64,000 nucleotides of DNA from Pseudomonas sp. RIT-562 (GCF_026241895.1 NZ_JAPJIV010000003.1:186001-250000), one strand, 5' to 3'; counted from the first letter of the stretch, positions 47,195-56,552 are shown. The notes: generated from the sequence alone by a model not told the origin. Made by a program: numbers and translations.

Positions 47195-48935
47195 ATGCGT
47201 CTGCGCCCTCTTTGACCACCAGAATGTCTTCCATGATCAGATACTGCAGGTCGGAACCGAAGAACATGTTCAGGGCGTCCGTCGGCGAGCAGATCATCGG
47301 TTCGCCACGACGGTTGAGCGAGGTGTTGAGGGACACACCGTTGCCGGTCAGTACTTCCAGCGCCTTCATCATGTCGTAGTAGCGCGGGTTGTACTCGCGC
47401 TTGAGCACTTGTGCTCGGGAGGTGCCATCTTCGTGGACAACCTCCGGCACTCGGGTCTTCCACTCTTCAGCCACTTCAAAGGTGAAGGTCATGAAGGGCG
47501 CCGGATGATCGATCTTGATCATCTGTGGGGCAACGGTGTCGAGCATCGACGGGCAGAAAGGCCTCCAGCGCTCGCGGAACTTGATCTGGTGGTTGATGCG
47601 GTCAGCCACGCCAGTGGCGCTCGGGCAACCGATGATGGAACGGCCACCCAAGGCACGCGGACCGAACTCCATCCGTCCCTGGAACCAGGCCACCGGGTTG
47701 CCATCGACCATGATTTTGGCGATGTTTTCCGGCATGTTCTCGAGCTTGCGCCACACCGGCTTGCTCGGGTGACGGGCGCATGCTGCCAGCACGTCTTCGT
47801 TGGAGTACGACGGGCCGAGGTACACGTGTTCCATCTTCTCGACCGGCACACCACGGGCGTGCGACACATAAGCCGCAGCACCGACTGCGGTACCGGCGTC
47901 GCCGGATGCTGGCTGGACGAACAGTTCCTTGACGTCATCGCGGGCGATGATTTTCTGGTTCAGCTTGACGTTCAACGCACAGCCGCCGGCGAAAGCCAGC
48001 TTGCCGGTTTCCTTGAGCACGTCGCCTAGGTAATGGTCGATCATCTGCAACGCCAGTTTCTCGAACAGCGCCTGCATGCTCGCGGCGTAGTGGATGTACG
48101 GCTCGTCGGCGATGTCACCTTCGCGCTTGGGTCCCAGCCACTCGATCAGCTTCGGCGAGAAGTAGAACCCCTTGCCTTTCTCTTTATAACGACGCAGGCC
48201 GATCACGTTGGCGTAGTCGGTGTTGATCACCAGCTCGCCGTTCTCGAAGGATGCCAGGCGCGAAAAGTCGTATTTGCTGGCATCGCCATAAGGCGCCATG
48301 CCCATGACCTTGAACTCTCCATCGAGCATCTCGAAACCGAGGAACTCGGTGATCGCGCCATACAGGCCGCCCAGGGAGTCAGGATCGAAGAATTCCTTGA
48401 TCTTGTGGATCTTGCCGTTCTCGCCATAACCGAAGAAAGTCGTGGCGTACTCGCCCTTGCCGTCGATCCCGAGGATCGCGGTTTTCTCCTTGAAACCGGA
48501 GCAGTGGTAGGCGCTGGAGGCGTGGGCCAGGTGATGCTCGACCGGCTCGATCTTGATTTTTTTCGGATCGAAGCCCAGTTGCTCGAGGCACCAGACAATC
48601 TTGTTGCGATAGCGCTTGTAGCGACGGTTGCCCATCAGGATTGCATCGAGCGCGCGATCCGGGGCGTACCAGTAACGCTTGGCGTAGTGCCAGCGAGCTT
48701 CGCCGAACAGGCTGATGGGCGCGAAAGGAATCGCAACCACGTCGACGTCGGAAGGCTTGATGCCCGCCTGTTCGAGGCAGAACTTCGCCGATTCGTAGGG
48801 CATGCGGTTCTTTGCATGTTTATCGCGCACAAAGCGCTCTTCCTCAGCCGCCGCGACCAGCTTGCCGTCGATATACAAGGCTGCGGAAGGATCATGGCTA
48901 AGGGCGCCGGACAGGCCAAGAATCGTCAATGCCAC
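47178..48935 (-). CDS. wapO: Carbamoyltransferase (LPS core heptose, WapO-like)
   Basis: This 585-residue protein is a NodU/CmcH-type O-carbamoyltransferase. The Kae1-like N-terminal part begins ILGLSGALSHDPSAALYIDGKLVAAAEEERF, with metal-site residues in VEHHLAHASSAYHCSGF. The C-terminal domain (FQGRMEFGPRALGGRSIIGCP...) is the carbamoyl-adenylate part. It uses carbamoyl phosphate and ATP. In P. aeruginosa the gene in this position carbamoylates heptose II of the inner core, a typical Pseudomonas core trait. It is the first gene of the series running to the Ssg-like gene, with a good -10 element upstream. Confidence 0.88.
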   Translation of the reverse strand: MALTILGLSGALSHDPSAALYIDGKLVAAAEEERFVRDKHAKNRMPYESAKFCLEQAGIKPSDVDVVAIPFAPISLFGEARWHYAKRYWYAPDRALDAILMGNRRYKRYRNKIVWCLEQLGFDPKKIKIEPVEHHLAHASSAYHCSGFKEKTAILGIDGKGEYATTFFGYGENGKIHKIKEFFDPDSLGGLYGAITEFLGFEMLDGEFKVMGMAPYGDASKYDFSRLASFENGELVINTDYANVIGLRRYKEKGKGFYFSPKLIEWLGPKREGDIADEPYIHYAASMQALFEKLALQMIDHYLGDVLKETGKLAFAGGCALNVKLNQKIIARDDVKELFVQPASGDAGTAVGAAAYVSHARGVPVEKMEHVYLGPSYSNEDVLAACARHPSKPVWRKLENMPENIAKIMVDGNPVAWFQGRMEFGPRALGGRSIIGCPSATGVADRINHQIKFRERWRPFCPSMLDTVAPQMIKIDHPAPFMTFTFEVAEEWKTRVPEVVHEDGTSRAQVLKREYNPRYYDMMKALEVLTGNGVSLNTSLNRRGEPMICSPTDALNMFFGSDLQYLIMEDILVVKEGADAYDTLG

Positions 48936-49028
48936 AGGGGTCTAGCCTCTTTAGTCTGCATGCAGGCGCAATGCGCCTCGAAAAATTGATGTGCCCTCGC
49001 AAGCGGCGAGAGACAGCTAAAGGGCGGG

Positions 49029-49057
49029 ATTATAGCGTAAACAGGGCGGGAATGACC
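49029..49057 (-). promoter_or_regulatory. Likely sigma-70 promoter of the carbamoyltransferase operon
   Basis: On the minus strand a perfect TATAAT (49029-49034) lies about 95 bp before the start codon. The -35 region at about 49052-49057 (ggtcat) is a poor match. A small hairpin, aggcgc/gcgcct (48964-48978), follows in the 5' leader. The -10 is convincing, the rest inferred. Confidence 0.5.
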
Positions 49058-49112
49058 CAGCGCTTATTAGCCCGTGACGATGAGCCCCGGAAAGGCTGCC
49101 TACCCCGGCCAT

Positions 49113-49436
49113 CTACGGCCGGTTCCGATAAATGCCGATACTGCCCTCGGTTGCCTGCCGGTAAATCGTGTAGGGCAGGGAAAGGGTATCAAAGATGCCA
49201 GACAGAGGAAGGTCGAGGAGCAGGAATGGCACCAGAAAGCCGCTGTGATCGGGTGGTGCATCTAGTACGCAAAAGTCATAGGCCAGGCCACTGTAGACAC
49301 GCGGAATGGACTGACAGTTGGTTTTGTGTTTCCTCAGATCACGAGCCGCATCGGCATCGCCCTGTATGACCGTCATGGCGGTTCCGCAGCCGGATAACGC
49401 AAATGACAATGCCCCGATGACTACCATCCTTTTCAT
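49113..49436 (-). CDS. Small YceK/YidQ-type lipoprotein
   Basis: This 107-residue lipoprotein has the signal MKRMVVIGALSFALSGCGTAM with lipobox LSGC (Cys about 17). The mature part contains YSGLAYDFCVLDAP and FLLLDLPLSGIFDTLSLPYTIYRQ, the pattern of the DUF1375 (YceK/YidQ) family, with a conserved proline-containing hydrophobic segment. It sits alone between the two LPS operons, in the same orientation but separated by 177 and 147 bp, so it may have its own promoter. The function is unknown. Confidence 0.8.
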   Translation of the reverse strand: MKRMVVIGALSFALSGCGTAMTVIQGDADAARDLRKHKTNCQSIPRVYSGLAYDFCVLDAPPDHSGFLVPFLLLDLPLSGIFDTLSLPYTIYRQATEGSIGIYRNRP

Positions 49437-49565
49437 GATCAAAACCTGCCCTGCGTGAACGTCAGGCAAGTTAGCATCGGGGCGGGCCAGGGCACAGTTC
49501 ATGGCCTCTGTAGATCACGTAGGACATTTCACAAGAGTTTGTCCGGCTAATCGCACAACCTCGCC

Positions 49566-49590
49566 CTGTAGGAGTGCGCCTGCTCAGGCC
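49566..49590. repeat. Single REP-like half-element
   Basis: The segment tgtaggagtgcgcctgctca (about 49567-49586) resembles one arm of the palindromes at 13940 but has no partner arm nearby. It runs into the end of the double-kinase gene. Confidence 0.45.
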
Positions 49591-51035
49591 TCGCCACCAA
49601 CACCCTTAGGCAGCCGCCGATCAATAACCTGATGCAGCGCACTGTCCTGCGGCCAGTTACGTATGAATCGCGCCCGATCTCGCGCATATGCCGGGGCAAA
49701 ACTACTTGCCGATGCATGCTGGCACATCGAGTCCAGATCGATCAGCGCCCAGCGATCCTGATGCCAGAACAGGTTATGACCTTTGAAATCACCGTGGCTG
49801 ATGCGTTCGCCGATCAACTCGGCGAACAAATGATCCAACGCCAGCAACTCCGCCTCCGGCGCTTCACCGCTCTCAACATAGGGCGCAAAACGCTCGATGA
49901 TGTCCGGCCCTGGCAGGTATTCAGTGACCAGATACGCTTTACTGCGCAGCCAGAAAAACCGCGTTTCCAGCAAGGCCAGCGGCTTGGGCGTGGCAATGCC
50001 AAGGAAGGCCAGGCGATTGCCTTCGCGCCATGAGTGCCAGGCACGACTCGGACGCCAGAAGCGTTTCAACCAGTGGGCAAACCCCTTGATGTTGTATCGC
50101 TTGATGACCAGCGTGCGGCCATCAATCTCGACTTTTCCTACGCTCGCTGCGCCACCGGTCTTGTACAGATGGCCCTGATCGAGCAAGGCATCCGCCTGCT
50201 CCAGCACTGGCAGCATCGCTGCCTCTTCCTCACGCCGGATTGCGCGCAAGGCAAACGCCCCGCGCTGGACGCTGAACAGCGAGCACTCGCGCCCCACCTT
50301 GATCAGGAAGTCCTTGAGCCGCCAAGTACGGACCTTGTCGATCTGCTTCTGCAACGCCTCCATGGGCAAGGCATGCTCGCCATTGCTCAGCAGGTAATAC
50401 ACCAAGAGTTCTTCGGTGAAAGGCTCCAGGGATTTTGGCAGCTGGGCGAAAAACACCCCGAGATTTTCCAGTACTTTCTGCCGCGAGAGTGGCTGGCCGG
50501 GCGTTTGCGCGCAGATCCCCGCGCCATCAATCAAATACAGCCGGCCGCGCTGACGCAACAGGTTGTCCAGATGCAAGTCTTCCTGCCACAAGCCTTTGCG
50601 GTGCATCTGGCCGATCGCCCCCAGCGCATCCGCGAGGACGGCAGACTGCTCGTCGGCGAGCATTGGTAAAGTTTCGACCTGCTTCCAGGCATCGCCCAGG
50701 CTCTCTGCGCCCTCAAGGAAATCGAACAGCAGCCAGCCGCCCTCGCCTTCCTTCAAGCCGTCAGCCAGCAGCAACGGGGTGGTCAAGCCTTGATCAGCGA
50801 GCAAGCGCACGCCATCGAGTTCGCGCTGGAAGTGACGCGAAGCCTTGCCACCTACCAGCAACTTGGCCAGCACCGGGCGACCACGCCATACACCGGCGCC
50901 GACATAACGCTGCCCTGGCAGCACGCGCAACAAACTCAGCAATTGCAGGTCAGCAGGCCCGGCTGCATCAGCCAATGTAATGCTCAGTGGCAGGCTCGGA
51001 TTACGGCCCGCGCTCTTCAGTTCGGACAAACGCAT
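49584..51035 (-). CDS. Double kinase-fold LPS protein (InaA family)
   Basis: This 483-residue protein contains two Kdo/WaaP-type kinase folds in one chain. The first catalytic loop is WQEDLHLDNLL (D153) with LIDGAG (D170), and the second is ISHGDFKGHNLF (D416) with LIDLDS (D433). N-lobe lysines are in VLAKLLVGGKASRHF and LVIKRYNIK. Both halves look catalytically complete. In P. aeruginosa the equivalent gene follows wapQ in the core operon. Its start overlaps the stop of wapQ by 1 bp. The site it phosphorylates is not established here. Confidence 0.86.
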   Translation of the reverse strand: MRLSELKSAGRNPSLPLSITLADAAGPADLQLLSLLRVLPGQRYVGAGVWRGRPVLAKLLVGGKASRHFQRELDGVRLLADQGLTTPLLLADGLKEGEGGWLLFDFLEGAESLGDAWKQVETLPMLADEQSAVLADALGAIGQMHRKGLWQEDLHLDNLLRQRGRLYLIDGAGICAQTPGQPLSRQKVLENLGVFFAQLPKSLEPFTEELLVYYLLSNGEHALPMEALQKQIDKVRTWRLKDFLIKVGRECSLFSVQRGAFALRAIRREEEAAMLPVLEQADALLDQGHLYKTGGAASVGKVEIDGRTLVIKRYNIKGFAHWLKRFWRPSRAWHSWREGNRLAFLGIATPKPLALLETRFFWLRSKAYLVTEYLPGPDIIERFAPYVESGEAPEAELLALDHLFAELIGERISHGDFKGHNLFWHQDRWALIDLDSMCQHASASSFAPAYARDRARFIRNWPQDSALHQVIDRRLPKGVGGEA

Positions 51036-51787
51036 CAGCGCGACTCCTTGTAGCCGCGCCGCGCGCCCAAGCGCAGCAACCAGCTGTCGATCATTGAACT
51101 GGTCACCGGCTGATCCAGATAAACCGCCAGCAACTCGCGCAGCTGGGCGTCAGTCCACTGCGGCGCCCGACGCAGCAGAGGCTCGAGATCCTTGACCCGG
51201 TCGCGCAGCCCCAGCAGCAAAGGCCGGGTCTTTTCCAGGTCGATCAGTTGGGCACGATAGCCGCTCGCGGTGGTTTGCAGGAAAATGTGCTTGGGATAAA
51301 AACAGCCGTGCACCTGGCGCGCGCCGTGCAGGCGCCGCGCCAGTTGAGCACAGGCCTGAATGATTGCCGAATGCTCTGGCTCGGTCAGTTGCGACCAACG
51401 CTGCAGCAGCGAATCGAGATCATCCCAGCCGTCCAGTGCACGTGTCAGCAGAATCGCCCGGACTTCGCCGTCGACTTTGCGCTCACCGAAGAACGCCGCT
51501 TTCAACGCTGGAATGCCCAGGCTTTCATAGCGGCTGATGTTGCGGAACTCACGGGCGAAGCTTGGCTCACCAAAAGGTGCGTGCAAGGTCCGCATCTGGT
51601 AATTGCTCTGGCGCTTGAGGTAGTAGCCGTGGCCTTCGAGGTCCAGGCGGAACACGCTGCTCCAGCCACCGCGCGCAGTGTTCGGCTCGTCTACCGCGTC
51701 CAATTGCTTTGCCCACAGTGCGTCGAAGGTGGCGAGACCATGGCGCTCCAGCAACGCGCGATCCTCAGCGGCGAGAAAATCAGTCAT
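51035..51787 (-). CDS. wapQ: LPS core kinase-like protein WapQ
   Basis: This 250-residue protein has the WaaP-type kinase fold: FRLDLEGHGYYLKRQSNY is the glycine/lysine N-lobe and QVHGCFYPKHIFL (159-171) stands in the catalytic loop. There the usual H-x-D reads H160-G161-C162, so the catalytic Asp is replaced by Cys, while LIDLEK (181-186) keeps the metal-binding Asp. Overlaps of 1 and 4 bp with neighbours show it is part of the operon. By place and similarity it is WapQ; whether it has enzyme activity is open. Confidence 0.85.
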   Translation of the reverse strand: MTDFLAAEDRALLERHGLATFDALWAKQLDAVDEPNTARGGWSSVFRLDLEGHGYYLKRQSNYQMRTLHAPFGEPSFAREFRNISRYESLGIPALKAAFFGERKVDGEVRAILLTRALDGWDDLDSLLQRWSQLTEPEHSAIIQACAQLARRLHGARQVHGCFYPKHIFLQTTASGYRAQLIDLEKTRPLLLGLRDRVKDLEPLLRRAPQWTDAQLRELLAVYLDQPVTSSMIDSWLLRLGARRGYKESR

Positions 51788-52518
51788 TCGCGACCCTCGA
51801 AAAATCTGACAACGTGGCGAATGCGCTTCTTATCCGCTTCATTCAGCCGATCACGCTGGCGGTACTGCAAGTAAAACCGCAGGCGCTGGGTGGCGGACAG
51901 CTGATACTTGGCGACCTTGTCCAGGCACGCCAGGTCCTTGGTGATTCGATACTTGAGCCAGAAGCCGCGCCAGAAGTCGCCGTTCGGGCAATCGATCAGG
52001 AACAGCCGAGCCTGATCGTCAATCAACAGGTTGCGCCACTTCAGATCGTTGTGGGTGAACCGATGGTCGTGCATGGTCCGGGTATAACCCGCCAATTGTC
52101 GGCTGACGACGTCGACCCAGGCGCGGTCCTGGAGTTTCGGATCACGCCGTTCGGCCAGCGCCGACAGGTCTTCGGTGCGCGGCAGTTCGCGAGTGATCAT
52201 CGCGCCCCGATCATAGGCTGCGCCCCGCCGCTCCAGGCCCCACGCCACTACTTCGGCAGTAGGGATGCCCCATTTGGCGAAACGTTTGAGGTTCTGCCAT
52301 TCAGCCTTGACCCGTGGTTTGCCCAAGTAGCGTCGCAGGCCTTTGCCAGCGCCAACATAGCGCTTGACGTAGTAATTGACGCCATTGCGTTCGACTCGGA
52401 TGACTTCCGACAGTGGATCGCGGGTCAGGCGTTCGCCCTGAAGCGCAAACACCGCATCAAGGCTACCGAAGTCTTTGGCCAACTCGCTGTATCCAGGCTC
52501 CAGGTTCCAACCGGACAT
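51784..52518 (-). CDS. wapP: LPS core heptose kinase WapP
   Basis: This 244-residue kinase-fold protein has YYVKRYVGAGKGLRRYLG as N-lobe, FTHNDLKWRNLLID (H156-N157-D158) as complete catalytic loop and LIDCPNGDF (D175 region) as metal motif. It should phosphorylate heptose, most likely the second heptose, adding to the heavy phosphorylation of the Pseudomonas inner core. Its stop overlaps wapQ by 4 bp and its start overlaps the waaP stop by 1 bp. Confidence 0.88.
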   Translation of the reverse strand: MSGWNLEPGYSELAKDFGSLDAVFALQGERLTRDPLSEVIRVERNGVNYYVKRYVGAGKGLRRYLGKPRVKAEWQNLKRFAKWGIPTAEVVAWGLERRGAAYDRGAMITRELPRTEDLSALAERRDPKLQDRAWVDVVSRQLAGYTRTMHDHRFTHNDLKWRNLLIDDQARLFLIDCPNGDFWRGFWLKYRITKDLACLDKVAKYQLSATQRLRFYLQYRQRDRLNEADKKRIRHVVRFFEGRE

Positions 52519-53324
52519 CAGAGCGCATCTCCGTACCGCTGCTTGCGATCGTAAAGTTTGTTCGCCTTGCCTTCGAGCCAGGCGAGCAATCCCGCTTCCT
52601 GGCCGAGGATCTGCCGCAGCGGCTGCTGGAAGTAACCTTTGAGGAAGCGCAGCTTGTCACGGCGGGTCAAGCCGATATCGAGGGCCGAAAAGTACAGCGC
52701 GGCCAGGTCCTTGTTGCGCCAGCGTTGGGTGATTGCCGGGCGGGTCTGGGCGCGGTGCAGATCGATTACCGAAAGCTTGAAATCTTCAGCCGTCACCGGT
52801 TTGTCGGTGTGCAGCAGGAAGTGGCAGATATAGCAGTCACGGTGGTTGACGCCGGCGCGATGCATCATGCCGGTCATGCGCGCCACTTCGGCGATCAGCG
52901 CACGCTTGAGCTTTGGTTCCGGCGGGTTCTTTACCCAATCGATACTGAAGTCTTCGAGGCTGACGGTCGGCGCCAGCTCTTCGGTGATAATGAACGAATG
53001 CTGGTCGGCCGGATTGCTGCCCTTTTCCCCATAAGCCACCGCCGTCATGCTCGGCACGCCCACTTCCTTGAGGCGCTGGATCGCCTTCCATTCCTGGCCG
53101 GCGCCGAGTACCGGCAGCTTGGCGGTAAGCAGGTTCTTGAAGATTTCACCCCAGCCAATGCCACGGTGGATTTTCACGAAAAACCCGCGTCCGTCGACTT
53201 CGGTGCGCAAGGTGCGGCGCGCCTCCAGCTCGCGATAGACCTCGCCTTCGAGGCGTTCGACTTCGGTGAAAGGGTCGCGTCCAGCCCAAAGGCTCTTGAA
53301 CGGTTCAGCCAACATCAATTTCAT
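52518..53324 (-). CDS. waaP: LPS core heptose(I) kinase WaaP (RfaP)
   Basis: WaaP phosphorylates heptose I of the inner core, essential for outer membrane integrity in P. aeruginosa. The 268-residue protein has GFFVKIHRGIGWGEIFKNLL (nucleotide contact Lys51 and Lys69 region) and the catalytic loop GVNHRDCYICHFLL with D163, the residue known as essential in this family. The DFG counterpart is VIDLHRAQ. Overlaps of 4 bp with waaG and 1 bp with wapP show tight coupling. Confidence 0.95.
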   Translation of the reverse strand: MKLMLAEPFKSLWAGRDPFTEVERLEGEVYRELEARRTLRTEVDGRGFFVKIHRGIGWGEIFKNLLTAKLPVLGAGQEWKAIQRLKEVGVPSMTAVAYGEKGSNPADQHSFIITEELAPTVSLEDFSIDWVKNPPEPKLKRALIAEVARMTGMMHRAGVNHRDCYICHFLLHTDKPVTAEDFKLSVIDLHRAQTRPAITQRWRNKDLAALYFSALDIGLTRRDKLRFLKGYFQQPLRQILGQEAGLLAWLEGKANKLYDRKQRYGDAL

Positions 53325-54445
53325 TTAGCCTGCTCCGCCAGAATCACATCGGCCGCGTGTTGCGGCATGCTGTAGAGGTCGGCCGTGTCGGCGAAGGCCA
53401 GACCGTTGCGACTCCAGGCCGCACGTGCCTGAGCGTCGTTCAGCATGTCGGCCAGGTATTGGGTGAGCTGCGCTTGATCGAAAGGTTCGTCCAACACCCG
53501 CCCGGCGTCTGCCTCGGCGATGTAGTGGGCGTAGCCGCAGACCGCGCTCACCAGCACCGGCAGGCCTGCAACCAGGGCTTCGAGCAGCACGGTCCCGGTG
53601 TTTTCGTTATAGGCCGGGTGGATCAACAGGTCCGCCCCCAGCAGGAAACGCGGGATATCGCTGCGCCCCTTGAGGAAGGTCACGTTGTCGCCAAGTCCCA
53701 AAGTGGCGCTCTGCATTTGGAATATCTTGGGGTCGTCCTGGCCAATTACAAACAGCCGGGTACGCTTTTTCAGGTCGGCAGGCAGTGCGGCCAGCGCCTT
53801 GAGGCTGCGATCCACACCCTTGGTCTTGAACCCGGAGCCGATTTGTACCAGCAGCAGTTCATCTTCCTTCAAGCTGAATTCGCGACGGAATTCAGCCCGA
53901 ATTTCGGCGGCGTTGGCGGGGGCGCGGCGATCCTGGGAGATGCCCGGCGGCAACAGATGGAAGCGCTCCAGCGGGGTCCCATAATGCTTGATGAACAGCG
54001 GTTGCTGGACTTCGGAAATCATCAGGACTTCAGTCTTGGCATCCTTGGCGAACACCGCACGCTCATACTCGGCAAAGTGCCGGTAGCGTCCCCAGCGACG
54101 GTACAGCGAGTTGCGCAGGTTCTGGGCCTTGTCTTCGAAGCAACCGTCGGCGGCGTAGTAGACATCCAGGCCGGGCATCTTATTGAAGCCGATCAGGCGG
54201 TCCACCGGACGCTTGGCCAGGTCCGCAGCCATCCACTCACTGAGTTTTTCGTTGCGACGGTGATTGAAGAACGCCTTGACCGGCGCCACCAGCACTTCAA
54301 AGCCCGGGGGAATATCACCCTCCCAGATCAGCGTATAGACGCGAATCTGGTGGCCGCGCTGCTGGCACTCCAGGGCGATGCGCATGAAATCACGCTGCAG
54401 GCCGCCGAATGGAAAATACTTGTACAAGACGAATGCCAATTGCAT
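53321..54445 (-). CDS. waaG: LPS core glucosyltransferase-type WaaG
   Basis: This 374-residue GT4 enzyme opens MQLAFVLYKYFPFGGLQRDF, the WaaG signature. DVYYAADGCFEDKAQ is the acceptor region and LLVQIGSGFKTKGVDRSLKALAALP with HPAYNENTGTVLLEALVAGLPVL is the donor-binding domain. WaaG adds the first outer-core sugar; in Pseudomonas this is a galactosamine. It overlaps waaC by 1 bp. Confidence 0.95.
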   Translation of the reverse strand: MQLAFVLYKYFPFGGLQRDFMRIALECQQRGHQIRVYTLIWEGDIPPGFEVLVAPVKAFFNHRRNEKLSEWMAADLAKRPVDRLIGFNKMPGLDVYYAADGCFEDKAQNLRNSLYRRWGRYRHFAEYERAVFAKDAKTEVLMISEVQQPLFIKHYGTPLERFHLLPPGISQDRRAPANAAEIRAEFRREFSLKEDELLLVQIGSGFKTKGVDRSLKALAALPADLKKRTRLFVIGQDDPKIFQMQSATLGLGDNVTFLKGRSDIPRFLLGADLLIHPAYNENTGTVLLEALVAGLPVLVSAVCGYAHYIAEADAGRVLDEPFDQAQLTQYLADMLNDAQARAAWSRNGLAFADTADLYSMPQHAADVILAEQAK

Positions 54446-55506
54446 CAGCGCAGCTCCTCAGCCAGTAACAACGTGCTCAGTCGGGTCGCGACACGCTCGG
54501 GATTCAAACGCGTGAAGCACAGTGGCCACTCGCGTTTCAGGTCAAACCGGCTGGCATCTTCGGCCGTCGGCTGATAAGTGCATTTCTTTTGCAGGCAAGG
54601 TGCGCAGGGGAAGTCGCTGGCGATGTGAATCTGCGACTTGCCGTAGGCGCCGGTCAGGCCAGGATTGGTCGGTCCGAACAGCGACAATGTCGGCACGTCC
54701 AGCGCTGCGGCCAAATGGCCCAGCCCCGTATCCACCGCCACACAGGCCTGCGCGCCGGCCAGAATCTTGCCAACGCCCGCCAGGTTCAGCTTGGGCAGGA
54801 CTTCAACGTGGCGCATGTCCTTGGCAATGCGCTCCGCCCGCTCTTTCTCGGCCGTGTTGCCCCACGCCAGCTTCACTCCGACACCCAGGTAGCCGACACG
54901 CTCGGCCAGCTCTCGCCAATAGGCCTCGGGCCAGTGCTTGGTGTCCCAGGTAGTGCCGTGCAGGAACAGCACGTAAGGATTCTTGCGCGGCAGCTCGACC
55001 AGGCGTTCAACGTTGAGGCCATAGTCGCCCAGACCCTTGGGCAGGTCGTAGCCCAGGGCGATGGCGAACAACTGGCGCACTCGCTCCACCGCATGCTGGC
55101 CACGAGCAACGGCCAGGCGCCGATCATAAAAACGCGCCGCTATCGGCTCACGCGCCGAACCTTTGTCGAGACCGGCCACCGGAGCCTTGACATAGCGCGT
55201 CAGCAAGGCACTTTTCAACAGGCCTTGGGCATCGATCACCAGGTCATATTTTGTCGCGCGAATGCTCTGTTTGAAGCGCTTCCACTCGCCGCTTTTGATG
55301 GTCTGCCAGATGTTTTTGCGCCAGCGACGAATCGCTACCGGAATCACCTTGCCCACCGCCGGATGCCAGGTCGGGATTTCCGCGAAGCCCTCTTCCACCA
55401 CCCAGTCGAATTGAATGCCGGGAATCGCCCGGGCCGCGTCCGTCAGCGCCGGCAACGCATGGATCACGTCGCCAAGCGAAGAAGTCTTGATCAGCAGGAC
55501 CCGCAA
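54445..55506 (-). CDS. waaC: Lipopolysaccharide heptosyltransferase I
   Basis: WaaC transfers the first heptose to Kdo. The 353-residue GT9 enzyme begins with a TTG codon (RVLLIKTSSLGDVIHALPAL), with gagg about 8 nt upstream. Donor-site residues lie in VAVDTGLGHLAAALDVPTLSLFGPTNPG. HGTTWDTKHWPEAYW is the usual central motif. It follows the waaF stop with a gap of 1 bp. Confidence 0.96.
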   Translation of the reverse strand: MRVLLIKTSSLGDVIHALPALTDAARAIPGIQFDWVVEEGFAEIPTWHPAVGKVIPVAIRRWRKNIWQTIKSGEWKRFKQSIRATKYDLVIDAQGLLKSALLTRYVKAPVAGLDKGSAREPIAARFYDRRLAVARGQHAVERVRQLFAIALGYDLPKGLGDYGLNVERLVELPRKNPYVLFLHGTTWDTKHWPEAYWRELAERVGYLGVGVKLAWGNTAEKERAERIAKDMRHVEVLPKLNLAGVGKILAGAQACVAVDTGLGHLAAALDVPTLSLFGPTNPGLTGAYGKSQIHIASDFPCAPCLQKKCTYQPTAEDASRFDLKREWPLCFTRLNPERVATRLSTLLLAEELR

Positions 55507-55507
55507 A

Positions 55508-56542
55508 TTAATTGACCTCGACCACAGTGCCCTGCAACCGCTGCAAGGCTTCGTTCACGGCTTGCGGCATAAGCTGGCGCAGGCAGTTGTAATGGCCGAA
55601 ACGGCACGTACGGTCGAAGCAGGGGCTGCATTCGATACCCAGGCGGACGATTTCGACATGTTCGGCCAGAGGCGGGGTGAACCCTGGCGAAGTGGAGCCG
55701 TACACGGCCACCAACGGTCGATTCAGGGCTGCGGCGACGTGCATCAGCCCGGAATCGTTGGACACCACCGAGTCGGCGCAGGACAGCAGATCGATGGCCT
55801 CGGCCAGGGACGTGCCGCCGCTGAGGTTCACCGACTCTTCGCGCAAGCCGGGAATCAACCGGGCGCGGATGTCTTCGCCGACCGAGTGATCGTTTTTCGA
55901 ACCGAACAGCCAAACCTGCCAACCTTCACGAATCTTGGTTTCGGCGACCTTGGCGTAATGCTCGGACGGCCAGCGCTTGGATTCGCCGAACTCGGCACCC
56001 GGACACAGCGCCAGCACAGGCCTATCCAGGCTCAAGCCGAACTTGGCCAACGCCGCTTGCCGGGTGACCGGATCGATCTGCAGCGCCGGGCGAGGATAGG
56101 GTTTGGGCAGCTCGACGCCAGGTTCGAAGGCCAGGGCCATGAACCGCTCGATCATCAGCGGATAACGTTCCTTGTCCAACGTGCGCACGTCGTTGAGCAA
56201 ACCGTAGCGAAATTCGCCGCGCCAGCCGGTGCGTTTCGGGATGCCGGCAAAGAACGGCACCAGCGCCGACTTCAACGAATTGGGCAGCAGGATCGCCTGG
56301 TCATACTGGCCAGCCAGGGATTTGCCGATACGCCGCCGGGTGGCCAGCTCCAAGGCGCCGTGGCCGAGCGGAAAGCTCAAGGCCTGGCGGACTTCGGGCA
56401 TGCGCTCCAGGATCGGCCGGCTCCACTCGGGGGCCAGGACGTCGATTTCGCAATGCGGGTGGCGTTGCTTGAGACACTGAAAGAGTGTCTGCGCCATCAC
56501 CATGTCACCGACCCAACTGGGCCCAACGATCAGAATTTTCAT
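55508..56542 (-). CDS. waaF: Lipopolysaccharide heptosyltransferase II
   Basis: WaaF adds the second heptose. The 344-residue GT9 protein starts MKILIVGPSWVGDMVMAQTLFQ and contains ALCPGAEFGESKRWPSEHYAKV and VVSNDSGLMHVAAALNRPLVAVYGSTSPGFTPP, the motifs of heptosyltransferase II. CSPCFDRTCRFGHYNCL is the Cys-rich C-terminal loop. It is the first gene of the waaF-waaC-waaG-waaP-wapP-wapQ operon, and a terminator hairpin separates it from glnE. Confidence 0.96.
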   Translation of the reverse strand: MKILIVGPSWVGDMVMAQTLFQCLKQRHPHCEIDVLAPEWSRPILERMPEVRQALSFPLGHGALELATRRRIGKSLAGQYDQAILLPNSLKSALVPFFAGIPKRTGWRGEFRYGLLNDVRTLDKERYPLMIERFMALAFEPGVELPKPYPRPALQIDPVTRQAALAKFGLSLDRPVLALCPGAEFGESKRWPSEHYAKVAETKIREGWQVWLFGSKNDHSVGEDIRARLIPGLREESVNLSGGTSLAEAIDLLSCADSVVSNDSGLMHVAAALNRPLVAVYGSTSPGFTPPLAEHVEIVRLGIECSPCFDRTCRFGHYNCLRQLMPQAVNEALQRLQGTVVEVN

Positions 56543-56552
56543 GTGGTTTCCA

